64,000 nt of DNA, from contig CAVTTH010000003.1 of the NCBI GenBank assembly GCA_963737545.1, positions 1,612,001 through 1,676,000 of the forward strand, in the 5' to 3' direction. Under the pieces are notes generated by a model. That model was not told the DNA's origin, did not search any database, and saw only the letters and a program-made list of their open reading frames with translations. Each line of letters opens with the position of its first letter. Position 1 is the first letter of the stretch. Positions 33,777 to 46,206 of this stretch are shown here, piece by piece. The translations under genes were made by a program, and so were the position numbers. This stretch comes from CAVTTH01 sp963737545. GTDB taxonomy: Bacteria > Verrucomicrobiota > Verrucomicrobiia > Chthoniobacterales > UBA10450.

Positions 33777-35262
33777 ATCCTCGACTCGATAGGGGCGCTG
33801 CGACGTGCTCGAGTGACCGCCGTTCTGCCGGAACACCGATCCAAATCTCGATCATGGCTCCGAAAATCATGAGCACGGCGCCAACCAGATATCCGACGAA
33901 CAATGCCGTGCGCGATCCAGTGCCGATAATCCATCCGAACAACACCGGCGCGCCGACTCCGCCCGCCAGAGTTCCGATGGCGTAGAAAATGGCGATCGCG
34001 AGTGCGCGAATTTCCAGCGGGAAAATTTCGCTGACCGTCAAGTAGGCCGAGCTGGCCGCCGCAGAGGCCACGAAGAATATGATCGTCCAGGCCAGCGTCT
34101 GCGTTTGTGCGGTGAGCAGTCCGGCGTGAAAGAGCCAGCCGGTGAACGCGAGCAGGATGCCCGAGAGCGCATAGGTCCCGGCGATCATGCGCTTGCGGCC
34201 GATGGTGTCGAAAAAATGCCCGAGCATGAGCGGTCCGAGAACGTTTCCGAGCGCGAACGGAAGAAGATAGCCGCCGACATTTTGTGCCGGCACACCGTAG
34301 AAACGCATCAGCACCAGGCCGTAGGTGAAAAAGATGGCGTTGTAGAAGAACGCTTGTGTAAACATCAGCACGAATCCGAGCATCGAGCGGCGACGATGCT
34401 CGTGCGCGATTGCGTTCCAAATCTCGTGCCAGGCTGTGCGGCTGCGAGTGTGGATTCGCGTTGGCGGCGCGTCGTACGCTGGCAGAGCTTGCGGCGCGAT
34501 GGAGCGTTCAACTTCGTCCACGATCTGTTCCGCCTCGGCATTGCGACGGTGGATCATGAGCCAGCGCGGACTTTCCGGAATCCAGCGCCGAAAGAATATT
34601 ACGATCAGTCCGAGGACCGCGCCGATCCCGAACGCTAAACGCCAGCCGAGCCAGATCGGCAACCGGTGCGGATTGAGCAGCACGATGGTCGCTCCTGCGC
34701 CCAATGCGGCGCCGATCCAATATGAGCCGTTGATCATCAAATCGACCCGGCCCCGTACACGTGCTGGAATCAATTCGTCGATCGCGGAGTTAATTGCGGC
34801 GTACTCGCCGCCGATTCCAGCTCCGGTCAGCGCGCGAAAAAACGCGTAACTCGCAAAACTCCAGGAAATGGCGGTCAGAGCTGTCGCGGTGAGATAAAGC
34901 GTCACGGTGATAAAGAACAATTTCTTCCTGCCGAAGCGGTCTGTTCCGTATCCAAAGAGGACCGCCCCGAGCACTGCACCCGCCAGATAAAAGGTCGCGC
35001 TCGCGCCTACTTGGGCATCACTTAGTCCCAGCGTCTCGCGATGGGTCAGAATTCCGCCGAGTGAACCGGCCAGCGTGACCTCAAGGCCGTCGAGAATCCA
35101 GGTTGCGCCGAGCGCGACGACAATCAGCCAATGCCACCGGCTCCATGGCAACCGGTCGAGCCGGGCTGGCACAGACGATTCGATCCATTTGTCCGCCGCG
35201 AGTCGCGCATTCACGCCTTCCACAAGATAACACTGGCAAGATGCGAGGCCGTCCACCAGCAA
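33772..35262 (-). CDS. MFS transporter, sugar-porter/metabolite:H+ symporter-like
   Basis: Twelve-helix major facilitator. Loop 2-3 carries GYGTDRFGRKKLF and loop 8-9 carries FFDTIGRKRM, the repeated MFS motif. GGEYAAINSAIDELIPARVRGR in the first half is typical of the sugar/organic-acid porter clade. The N-terminal 40 residues are cytoplasmic, and an internal start is possible. The substrate is not deducible. Confidence 0.85.
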   Translation of the reverse strand: MLVDGLASCQCYLVEGVNARLAADKWIESSVPARLDRLPWSRWHWLIVVALGATWILDGLEVTLAGSLGGILTHRETLGLSDAQVGASATFYLAGAVLGAVLFGYGTDRFGRKKLFFITVTLYLTATALTAISWSFASYAFFRALTGAGIGGEYAAINSAIDELIPARVRGRVDLMINGSYWIGAALGAGATIVLLNPHRLPIWLGWRLAFGIGAVLGLIVIFFRRWIPESPRWLMIHRRNAEAEQIVDEVERSIAPQALPAYDAPPTRIHTRSRTAWHEIWNAIAHEHRRRSMLGFVLMFTQAFFYNAIFFTYGLVLMRFYGVPAQNVGGYLLPFALGNVLGPLMLGHFFDTIGRKRMIAGTYALSGILLAFTGWLFHAGLLTAQTQTLAWTIIFFVASAAASSAYLTVSEIFPLEIRALAIAIFYAIGTLAGGVGAPVLFGWIIGTGSRTALFVGYLVGAVLMIFGAMIEIWIGVPAERRSLEHVAAPLSSRGL

Positions 35263-35401
35263 ACGCCATTTTACTTTAACGAAATTTTACGTGAATTATT
35301 TGTCTGTAACCGAAGTCCAATTGAACTGGCGTCAGGCCCGGAATCAATGCGCGGATTGAACGTTGTGGTGGGGGATTTGGGTCCGGCCTTCGCATCCAGA
35401 C

Positions 35402-37126
35402 ATGGAAAAGAAAATATTCCTCGGTAAATACCGTATTTCGGCCAGTGGCGATGATGCGTTGGCGGAGCCGCATCCGGTCTCCTCTCAAGCAAGGTACGCG
35501 GCGAAGGAGATCGATTCTGGTAGAAAAGTGATCGTAGATTTATTTCCGGTCGATTCGTCCAAGAAGGCGGTCCGAACGCAACTCGAAGCCGAAGCCGTTG
35601 CGGCCAGGCAACTCAATCACATCAACCTCCCGACCCTTTACGATTTCGGATTCGAAGATGACCAGCTGGTTTGCGTCAGCGAATACTTTGACGGTACCAC
35701 GGCCGAGGCCTGGGTCACGACCTACGGGCCGTTGTCAGTCGACGTCGTGTTGCGCATCGCGGTGCAAGTCGTCAGCGCGCTGGGAGCGGCTGCGTCCCAT
35801 AAGATTTTTCATTACGCCATTAATCCGCGGAATCTGCTCATCGTTCCCGGCCAAACGCCGGAGGGCGACTGGCCACTCGTGAAAGTGCTGCATCTTGTCG
35901 GTCCTGCCCCAACGTTTTCCGCACCCGACGTCTCGACCGCGCGCTTCGACAACACTGCGACCTTTGCCAGTCCGGAACAGCTGGAGCACCTGCCGGTAGA
36001 TTTTCGCTCGGAAGTCTTTTCGTTAGGCTGCACGCTCTGGTTTCTCCTCACGCGCACAGCGCCATTCGCCTCCCCAGATGATTCAGGGAAAGCGGCGCCG
36101 AGGAAGATGGAACTGGCGACCGAAAGGTTGACCGGCGTTCCGCGAAAGGTCAGGCGTTTGCTCGCGCACATGCTGGCGGCAGATCCTAACGAGCGACCGG
36201 TCGATCCCATCGCATTGGAGAAGCGAATCCGGCTTGTTCTTTCGGAGTTGGAGCAAAGAAAACAAGCGATCGTTCCGGTGCCAGTGGAGGAGAATGTGAT
36301 TGCGGTTCCTACTCGCCGGCGCTTTCCTGCGAGAGCCCTCGCTCTGGTGGCGATGTTTCTCGCCATTGCCACGCTCGTTGTGCTGGCTCTGCCAGAACGT
36401 TTCAGGCCCGATCGACTCCTGCGAACCGCACGGCAGCCTGCGCCAATCGGAGTTTCAATTGGAGTCCCGGAAACGAAGGACAAACCCGCGAAAACGCGGG
36501 GCGAGAATGAAGAGCAATCACCCGCTTTCCATGGCGAGATAAATGCAAAAATTGCGCCGATGGCTCCGCCGGCTGTCGCTCCCGCGAGCCAGATTGTGGC
36601 GGCACCGGTACCGGAAAGCTCACTGAATCCTTCAGTGCCCACGTCGCCCACGCAACGACCCTCCCCTCTTGCGGCAAATGAAATTCCGGCGGTTGCAGAA
36701 CAGGTCCCGCCCAAGTCTCCGGCGGACTCGTCCGGTGACGGGGCGACCGCTGTGCCCGAAATCTCACCGGGCGTGACGTCAACGGGCAAGAATGTTTCAA
36801 CCCCTGTTCCAGCGATTTTGCCGGATCCCTCCGTCTCCGCGCCTTTGGAAGGAGCGAATTCGGATGGAAAAGTTGCGGCGAAGGCGGAAGCAAAAAGTCG
36901 CGGCGCTGCGCAATCGGCAAACGCAGGAAAGGCGCCAGGGAGAGGTGAGGTCAAGCATCGGAGTCGCCTTGCCGGCGCGCGCGCTCGAAGTCGCGAGGGA
37001 ATGGTCCGATTCCCGGGCGGAATGATCCGGGCCCGGGTCATTGGCACCACGCCGGAGGGTGATTTGGTGCTCGCGTTGCCGTCGCACCGAGTGGTCATTG
37101 TGCCGTCGCCGCCTCCCGATTTCTAA
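35402..37126 (+). CDS. Membrane-anchored protein-kinase-like protein, probably inactive
   Basis: 574 residues from ATG 35402. The N-terminal 280 residues follow a Ser/Thr kinase fold (LNHINLPTLYDFGFEDDQLVCV, then FASPEQLE..DFRSEVFSLGCTLWFLLT). The key catalytic residues are changed. The HRDxKPxN loop reads HYAINPRN (137-144), so Asp and Lys are lost, no DFG is evident, and the VAIK lysine is not evident. A single transmembrane helix (about 315-335, LALVAMFLAIATLVVLAL) leads to a long Pro/Ala/Ser-rich outside region and a short basic C-terminal domain. It looks like a pseudokinase scaffold or sensor. Confidence 0.78.
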   Translation: MEKKIFLGKYRISASGDDALAEPHPVSSQARYAAKEIDSGRKVIVDLFPVDSSKKAVRTQLEAEAVAARQLNHINLPTLYDFGFEDDQLVCVSEYFDGTTAEAWVTTYGPLSVDVVLRIAVQVVSALGAAASHKIFHYAINPRNLLIVPGQTPEGDWPLVKVLHLVGPAPTFSAPDVSTARFDNTATFASPEQLEHLPVDFRSEVFSLGCTLWFLLTRTAPFASPDDSGKAAPRKMELATERLTGVPRKVRRLLAHMLAADPNERPVDPIALEKRIRLVLSELEQRKQAIVPVPVEENVIAVPTRRRFPARALALVAMFLAIATLVVLALPERFRPDRLLRTARQPAPIGVSIGVPETKDKPAKTRGENEEQSPAFHGEINAKIAPMAPPAVAPASQIVAAPVPESSLNPSVPTSPTQRPSPLAANEIPAVAEQVPPKSPADSSGDGATAVPEISPGVTSTGKNVSTPVPAILPDPSVSAPLEGANSDGKVAAKAEAKSRGAAQSANAGKAPGRGEVKHRSRLAGARARSREGMVRFPGGMIRARVIGTTPEGDLVLALPSHRVVIVPSPPPDF

Positions 37127-37169
37127 ACGGGAGCGAGTTTCGGCGCAGCGAAACTAACCGCCTTCGACG

Positions 37170-37592
37170 TTACATGTGCAGCCACCAGGCTGTGACAACG
37201 CAAGCGAGCAGAGCGGTGGTAAGCCAATCGAGCAACTGACCGACCACGACCAAGGGATGGAGATTGATGTAGACGGCTGCTTCCACCGCGAGCGGCGCAG
37301 CCAGCGCAATCCAGATGACGGCGGCGAAACGAAACGCTCCGGGCAAACCCTCCGCGAAAACGCCGACTCCGTGACGGACAACGAGGACGAAGACCGTTGC
37401 GATCGCGATGGCGGCGAGGACATGAAGCAGACTGGACAACGTGTGATTGCGTGGTCCCTCCGGTCGCCACGTGGCAGGTGTGGCTCTTTGGTAGCTGTGA
37501 AAGATGACACCCATCCAAAGCCAGCTGGTCAGGATTGAGATCACACCAGCGATAAGCCCGGGAACCAGGGCGAAATGAAGTAATGTTTGCAT
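37170..37592 (-). CDS. Four-helix membrane protein, unknown
   Basis: 140 residues from the ATG ending at 37592 (MQTLLHFALVPGLIAG). About four hydrophobic helices with short loops. The conserved-looking segment WLWMGVIFHSYQRATPATWRPEG resembles DUF1761-type small membrane proteins (weak). Function unknown. Confidence 0.65.
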   Translation of the reverse strand: MQTLLHFALVPGLIAGVISILTSWLWMGVIFHSYQRATPATWRPEGPRNHTLSSLLHVLAAIAIATVFVLVVRHGVGVFAEGLPGAFRFAAVIWIALAAPLAVEAAVYINLHPLVVVGQLLDWLTTALLACVVTAWWLHM

Positions 37593-38057
37593 AAGGGGAT
37601 GCTCGATCCTAGCGATCCGTTGCGGGAGATGCAATGTCTCAGATCGCAGACGCACTTCGATGTGGCATCGCGTTGGATTTTGCTTAAATGTGACGCGACC
37701 TTAACATGATCGACACATTTGTAGTTTAATCTTTCCCCAAAAGAGCAAGGGCTGCTCGCTGAAAAACCACGACGCAATCAAAACAAATTGAAAAAAGTAA
37801 AACTCGATTTGGAATTCAATGAGTTGACAGATTTTTTGGAAACGCAGGGTGGCGACCTCGCTGTTAGCGTGCGTCAGCCCAGCCTCCAGGAACGAATGCG
37901 TTATGGTGCGCGACTCGTTCGACCGAGGCGGCGAACCGGCAAGAAGCGAGGCCGGTCCTCTGCCAAGCGCTCCTAGCGCAATGGCATGGGGAGAGCCGGA
38001 ACCTTGATGGTGCCCAACGGCACAACGCGGACCTGTTCCGCAAAACAACCTGTTTTT

Positions 38058-38267
38058 TTAAAACCGGCGTAATACTTCGACCGCGTGGATCATTGGCCAG
38101 GCGGAGACGATTGCCAAGACTCCAAAGAGCGTCAGCTCCACTACAAATTCCCAGAGCCGCTCCCGGGCAAGGTAGTCCTGAGCGATTCGCCGGATCGAGC
38201 TGCGTTTGCGGTTGGGATAACCACGCTTTTTCAATCGGGAAACGGTGACGACGTACGGTGATTTCAT
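38058..38267 (-). CDS. Small single-span membrane protein, hypothetical
   Basis: 69 codons from the ATG ending at 38267 (MKSPYVVTVSRLKKRGYP). A basic N-terminal half (RKRSSIRRIAQDY) is followed by one transmembrane helix (LTLFGVLAIVSAWPMI). It is short and unrecognised, but the positive-inside charge pattern supports a real tail-anchored peptide. Confidence 0.5.
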   Translation of the reverse strand: MKSPYVVTVSRLKKRGYPNRKRSSIRRIAQDYLARERLWEFVVELTLFGVLAIVSAWPMIHAVEVLRRF

Positions 38268-38332
38268 GATGCCGTTGTCTAAGCGCAGCACGCACCGCCG
38301 TCATGTAACAAAGGGTTAAGATCGCGTGACGA

Positions 38333-41614
<3,282 letters not shown>

Positions 41615-41620
41615 GGGAAG

Positions 41621-42394
41621 TTACTTCGAAGGCTGAGTGGGAAAATGAAATACGGAGTCGTCGATGGGCACATTGCCTTCAACGTTGTCGAGAATCAGTT
41701 TTTGTTTGTCCTGCGAACCTTTACGGCCGGACTCCAACGAGAAGGGCAGAAATACGCCGTTGACCTTTTCGTAGTCGCTCAGGTCGGTTTCGGTCTCGAC
41801 CTGCGCCCCATGCTCCGTCCGTTGTGTGAGAACGCGAATCTCGAGAAAATAATCAGGATCGAGGAAGACATAATTAATGTCGCCGTTCTTGCGTGTGACC
41901 TTCAGTTTGTAGGCCTCGGTCCCTTCCACATCTTCCGTCCCGAGGTACTCGACCGTGCTGCCCTTCTCTTTCCAATCAACCAGCGGTCCGTCGATTTCCG
42001 CCTCCTCGATCAAAGACTTCGTGTCGTCCGCAGACATTTTCTCCGGATCTTTCCGGCCTCGAAAGGGGGAGATTTGCCAGGCTTGAGTGCCATCGTAAGC
42101 CTGCACCTGTGTCATTCCCTGAAGAGTTGCCTCGGTCCGAACTTCGCCCGGTCTTTTCTTTATCTCTGTATAGGCCAACTGAAACCGCCCTTCGTTCAAA
42201 AGAAGCTTGCCCGTTAGGCGCACCGATTTCAGAGCGGCCAGGGCGGTGGCGCCACCTTTGGCCTCGATGTTATTGGCGACCAACTCGTCCACGGTCGGTT
42301 GGCCGCCGATGGTTAATTTCTTCGAGTCTTGGGCGTTAATCGCTGTGGCGATCCATAAGCCCGCTATCAAAAAAATGGCAAAACGTAGTTTCAT
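41621..42394 (-). CDS. LolA-fold lipoprotein-carrier-like protein
   Basis: 257 residues with a signal peptide (MKLRFAIFLIAGLWIATAINA). Then ELVANNIEAKGGATALAALKSVRLTGK, a helix-strand pattern of outer-membrane lipoprotein-sorting proteins, and a half-barrel of strands (EYLGTEDVEGTEAYKLKVTRKNGD, NYVFLDPDYFLE). It is probably a periplasmic carrier or sensor of hydrophobic molecules. The same-strand gene for the propeller protein begins 7 bp beyond its stop, so the two form an operon. Confidence 0.75.
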   Translation of the reverse strand: MKLRFAIFLIAGLWIATAINAQDSKKLTIGGQPTVDELVANNIEAKGGATALAALKSVRLTGKLLLNEGRFQLAYTEIKKRPGEVRTEATLQGMTQVQAYDGTQAWQISPFRGRKDPEKMSADDTKSLIEEAEIDGPLVDWKEKGSTVEYLGTEDVEGTEAYKLKVTRKNGDINYVFLDPDYFLEIRVLTQRTEHGAQVETETDLSDYEKVNGVFLPFSLESGRKGSQDKQKLILDNVEGNVPIDDSVFHFPTQPSK

Positions 42395-42551
42395 GAGTTT
42401 TCAATCCAACATTTCAACAGCGATTGATCCGCTGCGGGGCGCGATACCATGGCAGATATGAAGGCACAGGGCAATCGAGTTAGACAGCCGGCAGAAGATG
42501 ATGTGATGTAGAAAACCGAATCATCTGCCGCTCCGCACCAAACTAATCATT

Positions 42552-43601
42552 ATGTCTTCAGCCAAAGCTTACGCCGCCCAAGCGGCCACCGCACCGCTCG
42601 GACCGTTTTCTATCGACCGCCGCGAACCTAAGCCGACAGACGTGCAAATTGACATTCTTTTCTGCGGCATTTGTCACTCCGATCTGCATATCGTCCGCAA
42701 CGAATGGGGTGGGACGACGACTTACCCTTGCGTCCCCGGGCACGAGATCGTCGGTCGAGTTTCAAAAGTCGGAGCGGCCGTGAAAAAATTCAAGGAAGGC
42801 GACCTGGCCGCAGTCGGCTGCATGGTAGACTCCGATCGGACATGCGGAAGCTGCAGAGAAGGACTCGAACAATTCTGCGAGAGTGGCGCGACCTTTACCT
42901 ATAACTCTCCCGACAAGCACACGGGCGGCGTCACCTATGGCGGATATTCGAAGGCCATCGTCGTCGATGAGGATTTCGTGCTGCGCATTTCCGACAAACT
43001 GGATCTGCCCGCGGCGGCTCCGCTTTTGTGCGCGGGAATCACCACGTACTCGCCGCTCCGGCACTGGAAGGTTGGAAAAGGACAGAAAGTCGGTGTGGTG
43101 GGACTCGGCGGTTTGGGACACATGGCAGTGAAATTTGCGAACGCGTTTGGCGCGCATGTTGTCCTCTTCACGACATCACCTGGCAAGACACAGGACGCGC
43201 TCAAGCTCGGAGCGCATGAAGTCGTCGTGTCGAAAAACGAGGACGAGATGAAGAAGCATGCCAACAGCTTCGACTTCATCATCGACACCGTTTCGGCGAA
43301 GCACGACCTCAACGCCTATCTCATCCTTCTCAAGCGCGAAGGGACGATGACGCTGGTCGGAGCGCCGCCGGAACCGGCGCCGATCAATGTGTTCGGCCTG
43401 ATCTTTGGACGGCGACAGGTGGCCGGATCGTTGATTGGCGGAATCGCCGAAACACAGGAGATGCTGGATTTCTGCGCTGAACGCGGGATCACGAGCGAGA
43501 TCGAAATGATCCCGATCGACCAGGTCAACGAAGCCTATGAGCGAATGCTCAAGAGCGACGTGAAATATCGATTCGTCATCGATATGGCGTCGCTCAAATA
43601 A
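42552..43601 (+). CDS. NADP-type alcohol dehydrogenase, YahK/cinnamyl group
   Basis: 349-residue zinc MDR enzyme that reduces aldehydes. CGICHSDLH (catalytic Cys), PGHEIVG (His-Glu), the structural zinc loop DRTCGSCREGLEQFC, GVVGLGGLGHMAVKFA for the cofactor, and LLCAGITTYSPLRHW are all characteristic of the YahK/AdhA-like CAD clade. It is unrelated in detail to the two dehydrogenases at 4-6 kb. Confidence 0.9.
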   Translation: MSSAKAYAAQAATAPLGPFSIDRREPKPTDVQIDILFCGICHSDLHIVRNEWGGTTTYPCVPGHEIVGRVSKVGAAVKKFKEGDLAAVGCMVDSDRTCGSCREGLEQFCESGATFTYNSPDKHTGGVTYGGYSKAIVVDEDFVLRISDKLDLPAAAPLLCAGITTYSPLRHWKVGKGQKVGVVGLGGLGHMAVKFANAFGAHVVLFTTSPGKTQDALKLGAHEVVVSKNEDEMKKHANSFDFIIDTVSAKHDLNAYLILLKREGTMTLVGAPPEPAPINVFGLIFGRRQVAGSLIGGIAETQEMLDFCAERGITSEIEMIPIDQVNEAYERMLKSDVKYRFVIDMASLK

Positions 43602-43638
43602 TCGCGATCGCCTGACGAGCGCGTGCGCAACGAGAAGT

Positions 43639-44046
43639 ATGTATTCAGTCGAAGTCGACAAATCCAAACGACTGGTCGTGATCAGTGCCGTGGGGCACGT
43701 GACGGAACAGGAAGTCAAAGACGCTGCGCGAAAGGTGCGAGAAATTGTCGATGACGCCTCGCCCGGGTTTCAGTTATTGGCGGATTTTCGTTGGTTGGAT
43801 TCGATGCAGACTTCTGCGTCACGGCATTTAGCAGAAATCATGGATGCCGTGGCTGCGAAAAAGGTGGGCTTCGTCGCTCGAATCATCTCGGATCCGCGAA
43901 AAGATATTGGGCTTAATATTCTGTCCCAGTTTCATTACGGTCGAGAGATTCAAACCGCGACCTTTGGGACGCTGGTCGAAGCGCTTCAAGGCCTGGCAAA
44001 ACACTCCGAAGGTGAGCGATCCGCTGCGTCTAGCCCTTCGGATTGA
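43639..44046 (+). CDS. STAS/SpoIIAA-like protein
   Basis: 135 residues with the alternating strand-helix order of the SpoIIAA-like fold (SVEVDKSKRLVVISAVGHVTEQEV, FQLLADFRWLDSM, VGFVARIISDPR). No phosphorylatable Ser in a DSSG loop is apparent, so it may be a structural relative and not an anti-anti-sigma factor. Its 3' end overlaps convergent rarA by 17 bp. Confidence 0.65.
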   Translation: MYSVEVDKSKRLVVISAVGHVTEQEVKDAARKVREIVDDASPGFQLLADFRWLDSMQTSASRHLAEIMDAVAAKKVGFVARIISDPRKDIGLNILSQFHYGREIQTATFGTLVEALQGLAKHSEGERSAASSPSD

Positions 44047-45202
44047 CCGGGAAGTGCTTGTTCTTCAACCTTTCCGGCACACGTTTGGTGTGTTCGGATT
44101 CGATCTGTTCGGTGGCTGCGACCAGTGCATCACAGGCTTCGCGATTTTTGGGCGCGCGCGCCATATAACAGACAGCATGGGCGAGGGGAATGCGCGCTTC
44201 GGGCAGACCGACGAATTCGACAGCCTGCTGCGTCGCAATCGCGAGCGGCAAAGCCTGCGGGTCCGCCAGACCGACATCTTCGCTTGCAAAAATGACGATG
44301 CGCCGCGCGATGAAGCGGAAGTCCTCGCCGGCGTGCAGCATTTTCGCGAGCCAATAGATCGCGCCTTTTTCATCCGAAGCCCGCATGCTCTTGATGAATG
44401 CGCTGATCGTGTCGTAATGCGCGTCGCCCGCGCGATCATACACGATCGCCTTTTGCTGGATGCTTTCCTCCGCGATCTTGATCGTGAAATGTATGATCCC
44501 GCGCTTGTCAGGCGGCGTCGTGAGCACGCCGATTTCGAGCGCGTTCAAGCATTTGCGCGCATCGCCGTCGCTCAGTTTCGCCAGATGCTGGCGCGCATCG
44601 GCGTCCATTTGGACATCGTATTGCCCCAGGCCGCGCTCTTTGTCCGTTAACGCGCGGTCGATCAATTGTCCGAGATGCTCGACTCGCAACGGTTCCAGTT
44701 GAAAAACCTGCGAACGCGAGACGAGTGCACTGTTGACGTAGAAAAACGGATTGTAAGTGGTCGCTCCGATGAGGCGGAGATTACCGCTCTCGACATCCGG
44801 CAGCAAAATGTCCTGCTGCGCTTTGTTAAAATGATGGATCTCGTCAATGAAGACGATGGTTTTTTGTCTGGAGGTACGCAGCCGGTTTGCTGCCGCGGCG
44901 ATGACGCGTCGCATTTCGGCGACGTTGCTTTCCACACCGCTCAGGCGAATAAATTTCGAATGCGTCATCTCGGCGATGACATGGGCGAGCGTCGTCTTAC
45001 CTGTGCCCGGCGGCCCGGAAAAAATGACGGAAGGCAAGCGATCCGCTTCGATTGCGCGCCGTAGAAGCTTGCCCGGCGCGAGAATGTGCTCCTGGCCGAC
45101 GAATTCCTCGAGTGTCCGCGGACGCATCCGCGTGGCCAGAGGCGCGGCCCCGTCAACCGACCGCATCGCATCGGTTGTATCCTCCGCAAAAAAATCCTGC
45201 AC
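44030..45202 (-). CDS. rarA: Replication-associated recombination protein A (short C-terminus)
   Basis: AAA+ ATPase of the RarA/MgsA/WRNIP1 family acting at stalled forks. Walker A is GPPGTGKT (63-70), Walker B is FIDEIHHFNKAQQD, sensor 1 is GATTYNPFF, and the tetramerisation domain follows. It ends at RLKNKHFPVNPKG, 390 residues. Family members usually continue about 40-50 residues with a GY.YPHD segment that is missing here. The gene overlaps the STAS-like gene tail to tail. Confidence 0.9.
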   Translation of the reverse strand: MQDFFAEDTTDAMRSVDGAAPLATRMRPRTLEEFVGQEHILAPGKLLRRAIEADRLPSVIFSGPPGTGKTTLAHVIAEMTHSKFIRLSGVESNVAEMRRVIAAAANRLRTSRQKTIVFIDEIHHFNKAQQDILLPDVESGNLRLIGATTYNPFFYVNSALVSRSQVFQLEPLRVEHLGQLIDRALTDKERGLGQYDVQMDADARQHLAKLSDGDARKCLNALEIGVLTTPPDKRGIIHFTIKIAEESIQQKAIVYDRAGDAHYDTISAFIKSMRASDEKGAIYWLAKMLHAGEDFRFIARRIVIFASEDVGLADPQALPLAIATQQAVEFVGLPEARIPLAHAVCYMARAPKNREACDALVAATEQIESEHTKRVPERLKNKHFPVNPKG

Positions 45203-45301
45203 CGGAGAAAATACGACGCAAGTTATCTACTCGCACGTGCTTTCGGCTGGTGACATGCCGAATCTCTTGCGCATTTCGCTTTAGTCCGAATATTCGCCGG
45301 G

Positions 45302-46189
45302 ATGGGCAAAATATTTCTCGCAGCCATTTCGTTGTTTCTCGCGTTTCAGTTTTGCGAAGGAGAATCACGCCTGCCTTTCAGCACGGTTTTCAAGGGAACG
45401 TCGCAATTCGAACGCCTGGTTGATTTGGCGAAGAAAAATAATTGGGCATCGTTGCCTATCGGCGAGCGGACCGCGGCCGTGGGTCAGGCGCTCGTCGGGA
45501 CGCGCTACAAATCTTTCACATTGGAAATCGATAATCGTATCGAAGCCGCTTCGGTGAATTTCAACGGCATGGATTGTTGGACGTTTTTTGAAATAGCGCT
45601 CGGCTTTGCTCGGATGCTCGAGGACCCCGAAGCCGAGTGGGCGCCGCAACGTCTGCTGCATTACATCGAACTCGATCGCTATCGTGGCGGCGAGTGCACG
45701 GGCGATTATCTTTCTCGTTTACATTATCTGGAAGATTGGCTGGCCGATAACGATCGCCGTGGCTTGGTCGAAGATCTGACGCGCAGTCTGGGCGGCAGCA
45801 GCGTTCCGCATTCTGCGCGTGAGATGTCGGTTGGTTGGCGGCATTATCGTTATCTCGCTGCCAATCGTTCATTGCTCGGACCGCTGGAGCAGATGGAGGC
45901 GAGAGTCTCGAGCAGGCCGCTTTACCAGATTCCAAAAACTCGCGTCGCGAACGTCGAGCCGCGTCTGAAAAGTGGAGATATCATCGGCATCATCTCGCGC
46001 GACGGCCGTCACTTGTATTCCACGTCACACGTTGGCCTGGCTCTGCGTGGCAGCGATGGTGCGCTGCATTTCATGCACGCCTCGTCGCCGCACAATTCCG
46101 GAAGAGTCGTGGTCGATGCCCGGCTCTCCAGTTATTTGTATCGTTACGGCAGCGATACCGGAATTCTTGTGGCCCGCCCGCTCCGATGA
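45302..46189 (+). CDS. AmiA-like N-acetylmuramoyl-L-alanine amidase (DUF1460)
   Basis: 295-residue secreted NlpC/P60-related enzyme. A signal peptide covers about the first 20 residues. The catalytic Cys is in NFNGMDCWTFFE and the His in STSHVGLALR, with HFMHASSPHNSGRVVVD following. Bacteroides members of DUF1460 cut the amide bond at muramic acid. The role in wall turnover is inferred by family. Confidence 0.82.
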   Translation: MGKIFLAAISLFLAFQFCEGESRLPFSTVFKGTSQFERLVDLAKKNNWASLPIGERTAAVGQALVGTRYKSFTLEIDNRIEAASVNFNGMDCWTFFEIALGFARMLEDPEAEWAPQRLLHYIELDRYRGGECTGDYLSRLHYLEDWLADNDRRGLVEDLTRSLGGSSVPHSAREMSVGWRHYRYLAANRSLLGPLEQMEARVSSRPLYQIPKTRVANVEPRLKSGDIIGIISRDGRHLYSTSHVGLALRGSDGALHFMHASSPHNSGRVVVDARLSSYLYRYGSDTGILVARPLR

Positions 46190-46206
46190 TGTAGCTGCCG
46201 GATTCG

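Noticed and set aside
37788..37976. Small 62-codon ORF starting with TTG
   Set aside because: No ribosome site, TTG start, highly basic C-terminus and no recognisable domain. The evidence is too thin to call.
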